64,000 bases of DNA, taken from the NCBI GenBank assembly GCA_014238425.1, contig JABABD010000018.1:62001-126000 (forward strand). Direction: 5' to 3'. The notes under the pieces were generated by a model, which saw only the letters and a program-made list of their open reading frames with translations, was not told the DNA's origin and made no database searches. The translations under genes and the position numbers were made by a program. This document shows, one piece after another, positions 15,822 to 25,100 of this stretch; within the stretch, counting starts at the first letter, position 1, and each line of letters starts with the position of its first letter. The stretch comes from Flavobacteriaceae bacterium (lineage in GTDB: Bacteria; Bacteroidota; Bacteroidia; Flavobacteriales; Flavobacteriaceae).

Positions 15822-16982
15822 CTAATTTTGTTTTTTTGCTTTACGGCTACCAGCATACATCTCGTATTTTGCCAAACGAGACTCTAGCTTAGCGTTAAAG
15901 ACTTTTATCTTTCTAGACGGTCTCAATCCTACATGCTTTAAAGCTTCTAAGTCCGACGTAATAAACCAAGCGTCAGTATTGGGATAGCCATGTTTTAAAG
16001 TCGTACCAATATCACCATAAAACGCCTCCATATTCAATAACTCTAAACGTTCTCCATACGGCGGGTTAAAAACCATATGCAGTTTTTCATCAGTTTCTTT
16101 TTTGGTCTTAAAGAAGTCTTCCTGGCTTATGGTAATAAATTCGTCTAGATGTGCATTTTTAATATTGTCTTTTGCTTTTGCAACTGCAGATGGTGCTTTA
16201 TCGTAACCTATAATCTTGTGATGAAAATCGCGGGTTTTCTTGAGTAAGGATTCTTCTATAGTTTCAAACAATTCTACTTCCCAATCTTGCCAACGCTCAA
16301 AGGCGAATTCCTTCCGCATGAGATTTGGCGGAATATTACAAGCAATCATAGCTGCTTCCGCTAAAATAGTACCACTACCGCACATAGGATCCATAAAATC
16401 TGTTTGTCCGTCCCAGCCAGATAACATAATAAGTCCAGCGGCAAGCACTTCGTTAATAGGAGCTATATTCGTTGCCGTTTTGTACCCTCTTCTATGTAAA
16501 GACTCGCCGGAACTATCTAGGGAAATGGTACACATAGAACGATCTATATGAACATTGATTTTTAAATCAGGAAAACGTAAATCTACATTAGGGCGATCGC
16601 CTGTCTGATCCCTAAACTTATCGACAATGGCATCTTTAGTTTTTAAAGCAATGTATTTGGAGTGTGTGAAAATTTCAGAATGAACAGTTGCATCAATAGC
16701 TAGTGTTTGCGAGGCTTTCATATAGGTGTCCCACTTCATCCCGTAAACTCTGTCATACAAGTCCTGTTCATTTACGACTTTAAAGGTTTTGATAGGTTTC
16801 AATATTTTTATAGCAGTACGCAAACCTAGATTTGCCTTATACATAAAGCCTTTGTCTCCAACAAAACTAACGTTTCGAACACCTTGTTTTATATCTTGTG
16901 CTCCCATTTGTCTGAGCTCTTTTACTAACAACTCTTCAAAACCGAATAAGGTCTTCGCGACCATCTTGAAATTTTCCTCCAT
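15822..16982 (-). CDS. THUMP-domain RNA methyltransferase (RlmL N-terminal-like)
   Basis: The 386 residues hold an N-terminal ferredoxin-like/THUMP region (about 5-160) and a Rossmann methyltransferase domain with FMDPMCGSGTILAEAA and the N6-adenine/N2-guanine motif NPPYGER. That architecture matches the bacterial enzymes making m2G2445 in 23S rRNA (RlmL N-terminal half), here without the RlmK half. It has its own promoter-like box and is divergent from a second methyltransferase at 17040. Confidence 0.9.
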   Translation of the reverse strand: MEENFKMVAKTLFGFEELLVKELRQMGAQDIKQGVRNVSFVGDKGFMYKANLGLRTAIKILKPIKTFKVVNEQDLYDRVYGMKWDTYMKASQTLAIDATVHSEIFTHSKYIALKTKDAIVDKFRDQTGDRPNVDLRFPDLKINVHIDRSMCTISLDSSGESLHRRGYKTATNIAPINEVLAAGLIMLSGWDGQTDFMDPMCGSGTILAEAAMIACNIPPNLMRKEFAFERWQDWEVELFETIEESLLKKTRDFHHKIIGYDKAPSAVAKAKDNIKNAHLDEFITISQEDFFKTKKETDEKLHMVFNPPYGERLELLNMEAFYGDIGTTLKHGYPNTDAWFITSDLEALKHVGLRPSRKIKVFNAKLESRLAKYEMYAGSRKAKKQN

Positions 16983-17002
16983 CTAATACGTCAAATAGAA
17001 TG

Positions 17003-17010
17003 CAAAAATA
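17003..17010 (-). promoter_or_regulatory. Putative -7 element (TATTTTTG) for the THUMP methyltransferase
   Basis: An exact TAnnTTTG box on the minus strand, 20 bases before the ATG at 16982, in the divergent intergenic region. Confidence 0.4.
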
Positions 17011-17039
17011 CTCTATTTTTACCTCGATTTTCAGCACAC

Positions 17040-17771
17040 ATGAATAAAGACACAAAACAATGGTATGCTTCCTGGTTTGATACACCATTTTACCATATCC
17101 TTTATAAGGATCGTGGTCATGATGAAGCACAAGCATTTATGGCTAATTTAACAAGCTATCTTAATTTACCTGACTTAGGAACTATCTTAGATTTAGCTTG
17201 CGGTAAAGGCCGTCATTCAGTGTACCTTAATTCAATAGGTTATGATGTGACTGGTGTAGATCTATCAGAGAACAGTATCGCACATGCAAAGAGATTTGAA
17301 AATAATACCTTACATTTTAAAGTGCATGATATGTGTAAAGCATACCCTAAACAATTTGATGCCGTTTTTAATTTGTTTACCAGTTTTGGCTATTTTGAAA
17401 ATGAAGAAGATAATTTATTAACTATTAAAGCTATTAAAGCTGAATTGAACGAATTTGGTTTTGGCGTTATAGATTTTATGAATGCAGATTATGTCATTGC
17501 CAATTTAGTACCTGAAGACAGTAAAACAATTGAAGGAATTACTTTTAATCAGAAGCGTTATATAAAAGATAATTTTATTGTTAAGGATATACAATTTACA
17601 TATGATGACGAAGAATATACATTTACAGAAAAAGTAAAAGCTTTGACTTTAGAGAATTTTCAATCCTTTTTTGAGCAAGCAAATGTGACGCTTTTAGATA
17701 TATTTGGAGATTATAAACTAAGCAAGTTCGACAAAGAATCTTCAGAACGATTGATAATGATTTTCAAATAA
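17040..17771 (+). CDS. Class I SAM-dependent methyltransferase
   Basis: The 243-residue protein has SAM motif I ILDLACGKGRHSVYL, motif II with GVDLSENSIAHAK, and DAVFNLFTSFGYF at the substrate side, then a C-terminal beta extension. It belongs to the methyltransferase-25 type; the substrate cannot be told. Its stop overlaps the ATG of the ZIP transporter by one base (TAATG), so the two are translationally coupled. Confidence 0.88.
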   Translation: MNKDTKQWYASWFDTPFYHILYKDRGHDEAQAFMANLTSYLNLPDLGTILDLACGKGRHSVYLNSIGYDVTGVDLSENSIAHAKRFENNTLHFKVHDMCKAYPKQFDAVFNLFTSFGYFENEEDNLLTIKAIKAELNEFGFGVIDFMNADYVIANLVPEDSKTIEGITFNQKRYIKDNFIVKDIQFTYDDEEYTFTEKVKALTLENFQSFFEQANVTLLDIFGDYKLSKFDKESSERLIMIFK

Positions 17772-18442
17772 TGTTATATTATCTAGCACCAATACTTACG
17801 GTTATTATCGGAGCCATTTTTGTCTTCGTCTTTAAGCCATCGCAAAAGAAAAACTTAAAGTTATTATTAGCATTTAGTGGTGCTTTCCTCCTATCTGTCA
17901 CCGTTTTTAATCTATTGCCTGAGGTTTTTGAAACGCCAGGAAAGGATATCGGTTTGTTTATTATGGCTGGTATACTTTTACAGATCTGCTTAGAATTCTT
18001 TTCAAAAGGTGCTGAGCACGGTCATGTTCATCTTAATAAAAGTAGTAGTCAATTTCCTTGGTTATTGTTCTTAAGTTTAAGTGTTCATGCTATTTTAGAA
18101 GGGTTTCCAGTGCATGGTAATGAAAGTTTATTGTATGGTATTATTATCCATAAAATACCCATCGCTATTATACTCACGTCCTTTTTTATAGAATCAGAAT
18201 TATCAAAAAGCAAGATAGTATCCTTCTTGATTCTTTTTGCGTTAATGACTCCTTTAGGTAGTTATCTATCAGAAACCGCTCCTTTTTTGAATCAATATTA
18301 TACGGAAATATCAGCAGTGGTCATTGGTATTTTCTTGCATATTTCCACCACCATATTGTTTGAAAGTAATGAAGGCCATACCTTTAATTTCAGAAAATTA
18401 CTAGTAATCGTTGGAGCAATTACGGTTGCATATTTTATTTAA
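17771..18442 (+). CDS. ZIP family metal transporter
   Basis: The 223 residues form about seven or eight membrane helices. The metal-binding helix motifs are present: HAILEGFPVHG in TM4 and HKIPIAIIL in TM5, and a short His loop (GAEHGHVH) lies between helices 3 and 4. ZIP proteins import zinc, iron or manganese into the cytoplasm. It is coupled to the methyltransferase gene by a one-base overlap. Which metal it carries is not shown by the sequence. Confidence 0.92.
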   Translation: MLYYLAPILTVIIGAIFVFVFKPSQKKNLKLLLAFSGAFLLSVTVFNLLPEVFETPGKDIGLFIMAGILLQICLEFFSKGAEHGHVHLNKSSSQFPWLLFLSLSVHAILEGFPVHGNESLLYGIIIHKIPIAIILTSFFIESELSKSKIVSFLILFALMTPLGSYLSETAPFLNQYYTEISAVVIGIFLHISTTILFESNEGHTFNFRKLLVIVGAITVAYFI

Positions 18443-18486
18443 CTTAGCGTCAATTGGAGCGTGCAGCGTATGGAGAACAAGCGAGA

Positions 18487-18530
18487 CTTCTCGATACAAT
18501 TTCGTTATCTCAAAATCAGTCTGAGTGACA
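18487..18530. repeat. Degenerate copy of the long TCGATAC/GTGAC palindromic repeat
   Basis: CTTCTCGATAC at the left and GAGTGAC at the right match the outer arms of the repeat at 56595-56639, with a decayed inner stem. It occupies much of the gap between the ZIP and DUF4268 genes. Confidence 0.55.
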
Positions 18531-18545
18531 AACTAACAATCAATA

Positions 18546-18974
18546 ATGTTCAGTAAAGAGGAATCAAAACGTTTACGAGAAGAGTTTTGGACAGCTTTTG
18601 GCAAGTCTTTTCCTAGAAAGTGGTTACTCTATAATACTAAACTTAAAGGTCTCAGTTTTAAGTTTCATTTTGATACCAAATCTGCTCTAATAGCTCTGGA
18701 TTTAGAAAATGACTTAGAAAACAGAATTGCTTACTGGGAAAAATTGCAATCGCTAAAATCTATATTACTAAACGATTACTTACCTAATGCTATATTCGAA
18801 GAAGCTTACTTATTAGAAAACGAAAAAGAAATTTCGAGAATTTACGTACCTCTGGAAGGCGAGGTATCTATCCACAACAAAAACACATGGCGTGAGGTCA
18901 TGGAATTCTTTAATGAACATATGGCCCATTTTGAAGCGTTTTTTGAGGGTTATAAAGACGTTATAGAAATATAA
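18546..18974 (+). CDS. DUF4268 domain protein
   Basis: The 142-residue sequence with EESKRLREEFWTAFGKSFP, FHFDTKSALIALDLE and the aromatic C-terminus HMAHFEAFFEGYKDVIEI matches DUF4268, a PD-(D/E)XK-like fold in larger proteins, though here it is a single small domain. Function unknown. It is preceded by a dispersed repeat and followed after 32 bases by an unrecognised gene on the same strand. Confidence 0.8.
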   Translation: MFSKEESKRLREEFWTAFGKSFPRKWLLYNTKLKGLSFKFHFDTKSALIALDLENDLENRIAYWEKLQSLKSILLNDYLPNAIFEEAYLLENEKEISRIYVPLEGEVSIHNKNTWREVMEFFNEHMAHFEAFFEGYKDVIEI

Positions 18975-19006
18975 AAAATAGTTACATTAGTTGAAATTAA
19001 CAGAGA

Positions 19007-19564
19007 ATGATAAAAACGGAGTTCAAAAGAATAGCAGCTAACGAAAATGGAGAATTCTTCTATAAAGATGAAGATATTGCCGTTGGAGACGGCACAAGAA
19101 GTCCAAATGTAGAATTCGTCATCAAGTTTGACTATAAGGAAATTCCAATAACAATTTACAATACCACTGGCACTCAATATTTAGGAAAAATATACTGTGA
19201 TTTACCACTACAAACTCAATCAGCAGATTTTAAGCTCCACACCCGAAGTCATTTAGGTAATCTTTTTTATCGTAGTAAAAGTCGGTATATCATAAAATGC
19301 AAAAGCAATAATCTTAATCATTTTTTAAGAACTAATACAGCTATAAAAAAACTAAGCACAATATCTAACGAGACAAATTTCGATCCATATATAGCTGGAA
19401 AAAACTCCAATAGAATTTACAAACTTACTTGTAGTTATTATCTTGGTTTTGATGACTGGACACAAGTATTAGAACCTTTGATTGAATTTTATAAAGCTTT
19501 GATTGATGAACTATTTCAGCATAACACTCATATTGCTAACAATGCATATAGATCTTTGGACTAA
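19007..19564 (+). CDS. Hypothetical protein (185 aa)
   Basis: Not recognised. The sequence is soluble, rich in Lys, Asn and Tyr. Predicted strands dominate the first 100 residues (EFVIKFDYKEIPITIYNTTG), followed by helices with a Trp-aromatic cluster (YYLGFDDWTQVLEPLIEFY). There is no signal peptide or membrane helix. It lies between DUF4268 and a DinB gene on the same strand, 11 bases before the latter. Confidence 0.65.
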   Translation: MIKTEFKRIAANENGEFFYKDEDIAVGDGTRSPNVEFVIKFDYKEIPITIYNTTGTQYLGKIYCDLPLQTQSADFKLHTRSHLGNLFYRSKSRYIIKCKSNNLNHFLRTNTAIKKLSTISNETNFDPYIAGKNSNRIYKLTCSYYLGFDDWTQVLEPLIEFYKALIDELFQHNTHIANNAYRSLD

Positions 19565-19575
19565 AACTTACGATT

Positions 19576-20043
19576 ATGGAACTCACTAAGCACATAGCCA
19601 AACACTTTCGCGAGATTCATTTTGGTGTCAATTGGACCTGGTCCAATCTTAAAGACACTTTATCTGATGTGACCTGGCTGCAAGCCACAACTAAAATAGA
19701 GGGCTTCAATACCATAGCCGCACTCACCTACCACATTAATTATTATATCGATGCCGTAATACCCGTATTAAAAGGTGGCGAACTGCATGCCAGTGACAAG
19801 TATGCCTTTGATGTACCGCCAATCAATTCTCAAGAAGAATGGCAAGCTATATTGGATAAGATGTGGAGTGATGCCGAAATATTCGCGAATTTGGTTGAGC
19901 AATTTCCTGAAGACAAACTCTATGACACTTTTTTCGAGGAAAAATATGGCAACTATTACCGGAATTTTCACGGCATTATTGAGCATAGTCATTATCATTT
20001 GGGACAAATCGTGATTATCAAGAAAATGATTCTACAACGCTAG
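19576..20043 (+). CDS. DinB family protein
   Basis: The 155 residues carry the three-His pattern of DinB metal proteins: LTYHINYYIDAVIPVLKG for the first and EHSHYHLGQIVIIKK for the last pair. DinB/YfiT proteins are four-helix metal-dependent transferases or hydrolases; the substrate is unknown. It follows the unrecognised 19007 gene by 11 bases and precedes a DUF2306 gene by 13, so the three may share a transcript. Confidence 0.87.
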   Translation: MELTKHIAKHFREIHFGVNWTWSNLKDTLSDVTWLQATTKIEGFNTIAALTYHINYYIDAVIPVLKGGELHASDKYAFDVPPINSQEEWQAILDKMWSDAEIFANLVEQFPEDKLYDTFFEEKYGNYYRNFHGIIEHSHYHLGQIVIIKKMILQR

Positions 20044-20056
20044 CAACGCACAAATC

Positions 20057-20698
20057 ATGAAAAAAATAATTACTAGCATATTGATTTTTATTTCGATTTT
20101 GTTGATAATTTTCGCATTTGGTGAATCGATTGGGAGAATTGGAGATTTACATTTAGCAAAAGTACGTCCTGATGTTTTCGAATCGGGATCACATGACTTA
20201 CACTATGTCAAAAATCCTTTGACGATGTACTTTCATGTAATTTTAGGAATGGTTTTTTTAATTACTGGGAGCTATCAACTAATTCCATACTTTAGGAAAA
20301 AGAGTATTGTTATTCATCGCATTATTGGTAAAGTCTTTTTGTCTACAAGTTTCATTCTATCTCTTTCAGGAATATATCTTGGCTTGTTTTTACCATTCGG
20401 TGATACAATTGAAACTTTCACGAACCTAGTCTTTGGACTATTCATTCTTTACTCGACCATTATGGCATATTCTACTATCAAAAAGAAAAAGGTCATAGAA
20501 CATAGTTACTGGGTAAGGAGAATATTTTTTATATCCTTATCTATTGCTACCATTAGATTTGTAATGATTTCTTTTATGGTTTTCTCAGAAAAAAGCCTAC
20601 AAGAATCTATGGGTATTTCCTTTTTAATAGGTTTCCTATTACATTTTATTATAATTGAAATGTGGATTCGTACAGATAAGCAAAAAAGAAGTCTATAA
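20057..20698 (+). CDS. DUF2306 integral membrane protein
   Basis: The 213-residue protein has about six or seven membrane helices. Conserved His residues occur at helix ends: TMYFHVILGMVFL, HRIIGKVFL and EHSYWVRRIFF, as in DUF2306 proteins that resemble heme-binding membrane proteins. No activity is known. Its stop is directly adjacent to the stop of the convergent trhA gene, with no bases between. Confidence 0.82.
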   Translation: MKKIITSILIFISILLIIFAFGESIGRIGDLHLAKVRPDVFESGSHDLHYVKNPLTMYFHVILGMVFLITGSYQLIPYFRKKSIVIHRIIGKVFLSTSFILSLSGIYLGLFLPFGDTIETFTNLVFGLFILYSTIMAYSTIKKKKVIEHSYWVRRIFFISLSIATIRFVMISFMVFSEKSLQESMGISFLIGFLLHFIIIEMWIRTDKQKRSL

Positions 20699-21325
20699 CT
20701 AAATCACATACCCATACACCATAAAGAAATGGCAAATGGCACCAGCAAGTACAAATAAATGCCAGATAACATGATTGTATGGAATCTTCTCAAATGCGTA
20801 AAAAATAATGCCTATAGTATAAGCTGCGCCTCCAGCTGCCAACCAACAAATACCTTCAGGCGCCATAAGGTCATTAAGTGTTGAAAAATCAAACACAATA
20901 AGCCAACCCATAACTAAATACAATAATGTCGAGAAAATTTCGAATCTCCCAGTAAAGAAAAGTTTAAGTACAACTCCGAAGGCTGCAATTCCCCATACCG
21001 TCCAAAATAAGGGCCAACCTAAACTATCTTTTAACAATATGAGAAGAACAGGTGTGTAAGTGCCAGCAATGAGTATATAAATGCTAACATGATCTATAAT
21101 TCTAAAAGTATGGCGATGCTTTTCATTAAGAATACTATGATACAAGGTAGATGCCGTAAAAAGGACAATAATCGATATCCCATAAACAATTACACTGAAA
21201 AGGCTATAATTTGTTTTAGACGTTTCAAAAAGAATGAGTAACACTAATCCAACAATACCAAGAGCTGCACCAATGCCATGGGTTAATGCATTCCATAATT
21301 CTTCCTGTTTGGTTTGAATGCGCAT
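20699..21325 (-). CDS. trhA: Hemolysin III family membrane protein (TrhA, PAQR superfamily)
   Basis: The 208 residues form seven membrane helices with the family motifs ELWNALTHGIGAALG, STLYHSILNEKHRHTFRIID (helix 2 His and Asp) and a C-terminal HVIWHLFVLAGAICHF. PAQR-type hydrolases use a zinc site formed by these residues, and bacterial TrhA affects membrane energetics or fluidity. Its ATG follows the DUF4294 stop directly, so the two form an operon. Confidence 0.9.
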   Translation of the reverse strand: MRIQTKQEELWNALTHGIGAALGIVGLVLLILFETSKTNYSLFSVIVYGISIIVLFTASTLYHSILNEKHRHTFRIIDHVSIYILIAGTYTPVLLILLKDSLGWPLFWTVWGIAAFGVVLKLFFTGRFEIFSTLLYLVMGWLIVFDFSTLNDLMAPEGICWLAAGGAAYTIGIIFYAFEKIPYNHVIWHLFVLAGAICHFFMVYGYVI

Positions 21326-22015
21326 TTAAAGATCTTTGGGGTCTTTCTTATTCCATTTCGACACCACATCAAAATAGTCGAAGTCCAATGGTGATTTTTG
21401 TTTTACCAATCGCCCACTTTGAAAATTACGTTGTAATACATCTTCTATCAAATAATCTTCCTTCTCGTTCATAGGATCAAATTCTCGTTTTAAAGAAATA
21501 TCAAACAGCTTAGCCGTATTATTAAACCAAAAAGCACGCCATCCGTTTCTTAGCTCTTTTATAAGTTCGAAAGTTGTTCTTCCCGTTTGTCTATGTATCA
21601 ACTTCACCAATATTTGTCCCTCTGTTCGGGTTAATTTTTTCAATTCTGCCGAAAACTCATCTTCAATATATTTCTGGATTATTTTGGCATAGCGTCTCTT
21701 GTCTCGTTTTCGTTCTAAAGATGCTAATCGTTTAGTTAGTGAATCTAAGCGTTCTGCCGCCAACTTCGCATAAGGATATACCTTAATGGTCTTTCTTCTA
21801 AGTATCAAATATCGTTTACGATCTTCTTTGCTATCAAACTTTAAACGCTTCAAAAGCATAACCTCATCCAAGTCGATAGCAGTTCTAGGAATTGTATCTC
21901 CTTTCACTAAAATATAATCATACTCGTATTGCGTAGTATCCTGTTCGACTTCAGTTTTTTGAGCAAACAACAGCACAGGTAGGAATAGTAATATGTAGAT
22001 TATATGTTTCATCAT
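21326..22015 (-). CDS. DUF4294 domain protein
   Basis: The start at 22015 (MMKHIIYILLFLPVLLFAQ) gives a signal peptide and lies just downstream of a TAnnTTTG box; the longer frame from 22060 crosses that box. The 229 residues contain a long basic helix-rich part (AERLDSLTKRLASLERKRDK) and the family core TEGQILVKLIHRQTGRTTFE. DUF4294 is a Bacteroidota envelope protein family of unknown role, here coupled to trhA. Confidence 0.87.
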   Translation of the reverse strand: MMKHIIYILLFLPVLLFAQKTEVEQDTTQYEYDYILVKGDTIPRTAIDLDEVMLLKRLKFDSKEDRKRYLILRRKTIKVYPYAKLAAERLDSLTKRLASLERKRDKRRYAKIIQKYIEDEFSAELKKLTRTEGQILVKLIHRQTGRTTFELIKELRNGWRAFWFNNTAKLFDISLKREFDPMNEKEDYLIEDVLQRNFQSGRLVKQKSPLDFDYFDVVSKWNKKDPKDL

Positions 22016-22039
22016 TTTAGGCGAGTACCAAAACCATTC

Positions 22040-22047
22040 CAAAATTA
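22040..22047 (-). promoter_or_regulatory. Putative -7 element (TAATTTTG) for the DUF4294-trhA operon
   Basis: An exact TAnnTTTG box on the minus strand, 24 bases before the ATG at 22015. Confidence 0.45.
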
Positions 22048-22097
22048 AGAATTTACTCATGGATAACTGTAAATTCTATATTAATATTATACTTAAA

Positions 22098-22140
22098 TAA
22101 AAAATAAAACCCATAAGCAGTATACTTATGGGTTTTTATT
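22098..22140 (-). terminator. Rho-independent terminator of the ABC-peptidase operon
   Basis: A perfect 12-bp stem (AAAACCCATAAG and CTTATGGGTTTT) encloses seven bases and is followed on the minus strand by a T-rich tract. Confidence 0.85.
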
Positions 22141-22155
22141 TTCTCAGCGAAATTG

Positions 22156-25100
22156 CTAGAATCGTCTTCTATTATCGTTAGAGTTAACATCTATCAATTT
22201 ATTATATGGATCAACTCCTACCTCAGTTGGCTTTTGGTCAACAATAATAGTCAGTTTATTATTGATGGCAGTAACCTTATGCTTCTTGAGATACAGTTCT
22301 ACTTCCTTGACTTTACCGTCTACTTCATTTTCGGCGAATATTCCAATATCAACATAATCCGCAAGAATTACCGAGAGTTCTGGTTTCTTCATTTTTTCTG
22401 TCTTATAAGATAACGTGTCGCCTGTTTTTTCTCCATAGAAGCGTTTTCCTTTTTCATCATTGCGATATTTGCTAACATTAAATTCGATATCGACTTGATA
22501 TTTACCATTGTCTAATTCAGTAGAAGACACATCAACTATCCTGTTCTTATATAAGGTGATCGTTTCAAACATATCTTTAATGACATATTGTAGTGAATCT
22601 GGAGTAACTTCTTTTATATGGTTCACCATATCGATAGATGTAGTATACGGTGCCTCTTGAAATTTTACTTTTTCTATATACGTACTCAAAGCGTTATTTA
22701 AAGTTTTCTCGCCGATATAGTCACTTAACGCATAAAATACCAGGGAGCCTTTTTGATAGCGTATATACCCTTGTCCGTCATTATACATCAACGGTTTTTC
22801 ACGTTTCCGCTCAAAGGTTCTTCGTGTTAGATAATCATCTAAAGCCTTTTTTAAGAATTTACGCATTTCTGTCTTTCCTTGCTGATGTTCTAAGACTTTT
22901 AGTGACACATATTCAGAAAGGCTTTCAGAGAGCATCGTGGCTCCTAAGACATCTGCCCCAATAACCTGATGCGCCCACCATTGATGTGCTACTTCATGAA
23001 CTGTGATTGCAAACGGATAGTCAACACCTCCATCATCAGTATCATCTACGTCTGCAATAAAACCTGCATCACCAGCATAAGGAATGGTATTTGGAAACGA
23101 TTGCGCAAAACTTCCACTTGGGAATTCAACAATTCGAAGTTGTTTATGCTGATATGGACTAAAATTCTTAGAATTATAGTCTAAAGACGCTTTCATGCCC
23201 TTCATCATACGATCCAAATTATAATCATGCCATTCATGGTGGTAGATTTCTAAGTTTACATCGTTCCATGTGTCTTTTTTAACCTTGTATCTCGCTGAAT
23301 TATAGGCGAAGAAGTTCAATATCTTACTGTCCATTTTATAATGAAAGTAACGTCGCCCGTCTTCTACCCATTCCTTTTGAAGATATCCAGGTGCAATGGC
23401 TATCTGATCTTCAGAGGTACTTACAGTCGTCTCAAAATCGATCCAATCAGAATCACTGCGAATATAGGTATTTGCTAAAGCGAGCGTATCTGATGGATGT
23501 GGCTTGAGCTCGTTAGGTGGTAAGTCATATTTCTCACGCGTCTTATTATCTCTTAATTCGCCACTATCATTATAACCTAATGATGGGAAAATAGAGAAAT
23601 TATTGATGAATGTACCATTCTCTTGAACTGGTGAATTTGTTCGTAGTGCCGTGTTAGGTTTGTTCTTTACTGTAAAACTCAACCCAAGCGTATCTCCAGG
23701 CAACAGCGGTTTTTTCAATCGATAGATATCGAAATTATACAATGTATCCTCTGACACCAAACTGTTTTCTCTATTAAACGTAAAGGTACTTGGATAGCTA
23801 TTATGATCTAAGAAAATACTGTCTATGGCTTGATTGGTCTTATTGATCATTACATAGGAACCACTAGCATTAAAGTCTCTAGATTTCGGAAATATGTTCA
23901 TGTCTGCTTTCACAGAAACGATTCTAGGTTGTGCAGTACCCTCGTACTTCTTATATGTTTTTTCCCAAGCTACAGTTTGAAGCTCACGCTCTTTAGAAGA
24001 GGTTCGCGTATTCTCTATATTATTCTCATGATATATTCTAAAGCCCATACCTAAAAAACCAATGAAAAATAATGAGAACGCAATAATGGTTATTCCTTTA
24101 AAACGAGATTTCGCAATGGACAAACGTTCTTTAAACGAATGCGGCAAGCCTCTCACCCAAAACAAGATCGTTAAGACCAAAAGTGTTAAACCGCATAAAA
24201 ACCAATAGCCTCTGTACAACATAAATCGGGATAAAGGACCATAATTAGTCATGTCGGTATAATTAAAACCACCACCTTGATTGTACTTATAGATGGCCTG
24301 CTCGATACCAGCGAGACTCAAAAATGGCATCCCTATAACAATGACCAAAAGAATGAACAATCCTAGGTATGGATTTCCAACCAACGTTTGCACGAACATG
24401 GCTAAAAATGCCCAAATAATAAATACGATGAAATTCAATACATAGAGTTCGAACATATAATGCCAAATCTCAAAATTATCAAACCCTTGTGATATCTGAT
24501 ACACCAGACCTGAGACCATTATCACAGATAATAGTATTAATTGCATTTTCAATAAGGCTAAGAATTTAGATCCAAAAAGTGTCCAATTTGGTACTGGAGA
24601 CGCATCGACTAAATGATTGACTCTTGCAATCTTACCGCGATGTACTAACATACCAGAATATAAGAATGTACAAATGATTATGGATAAAGAAAATACACCA
24701 CCTTTTGCTAACATCTTCCAAGTCATAGGTAACGTCTTTGTTCCAAAAATATTTCCAACTTCCGAAATCTGAACTATTATCAAAATCAATCCAACCAACA
24801 CAACACATATAAATGGCCAACTCTTAATGATATACTTCAAATCTATGTTAGACAATTTCCAAGTCGTTTTTAAATTCTGAATGAAAGAGTAGTCTAATTG
24901 TACTTTAGGTAAATTAATGCGTGTTATACCACCAAAGTTACTTTTGGTAGAGCGTTCTCCTTTTCGTTTTCTAAACGAGAATGAAATGGCATTTTGACTA
25001 AAACTAAAGACTTTATATACAAATCCAAAGATCAATGATGCGACACCTAACCATATCAACCGATTATATAGTATGACACCCTTAATCGGTAATTGTTGCT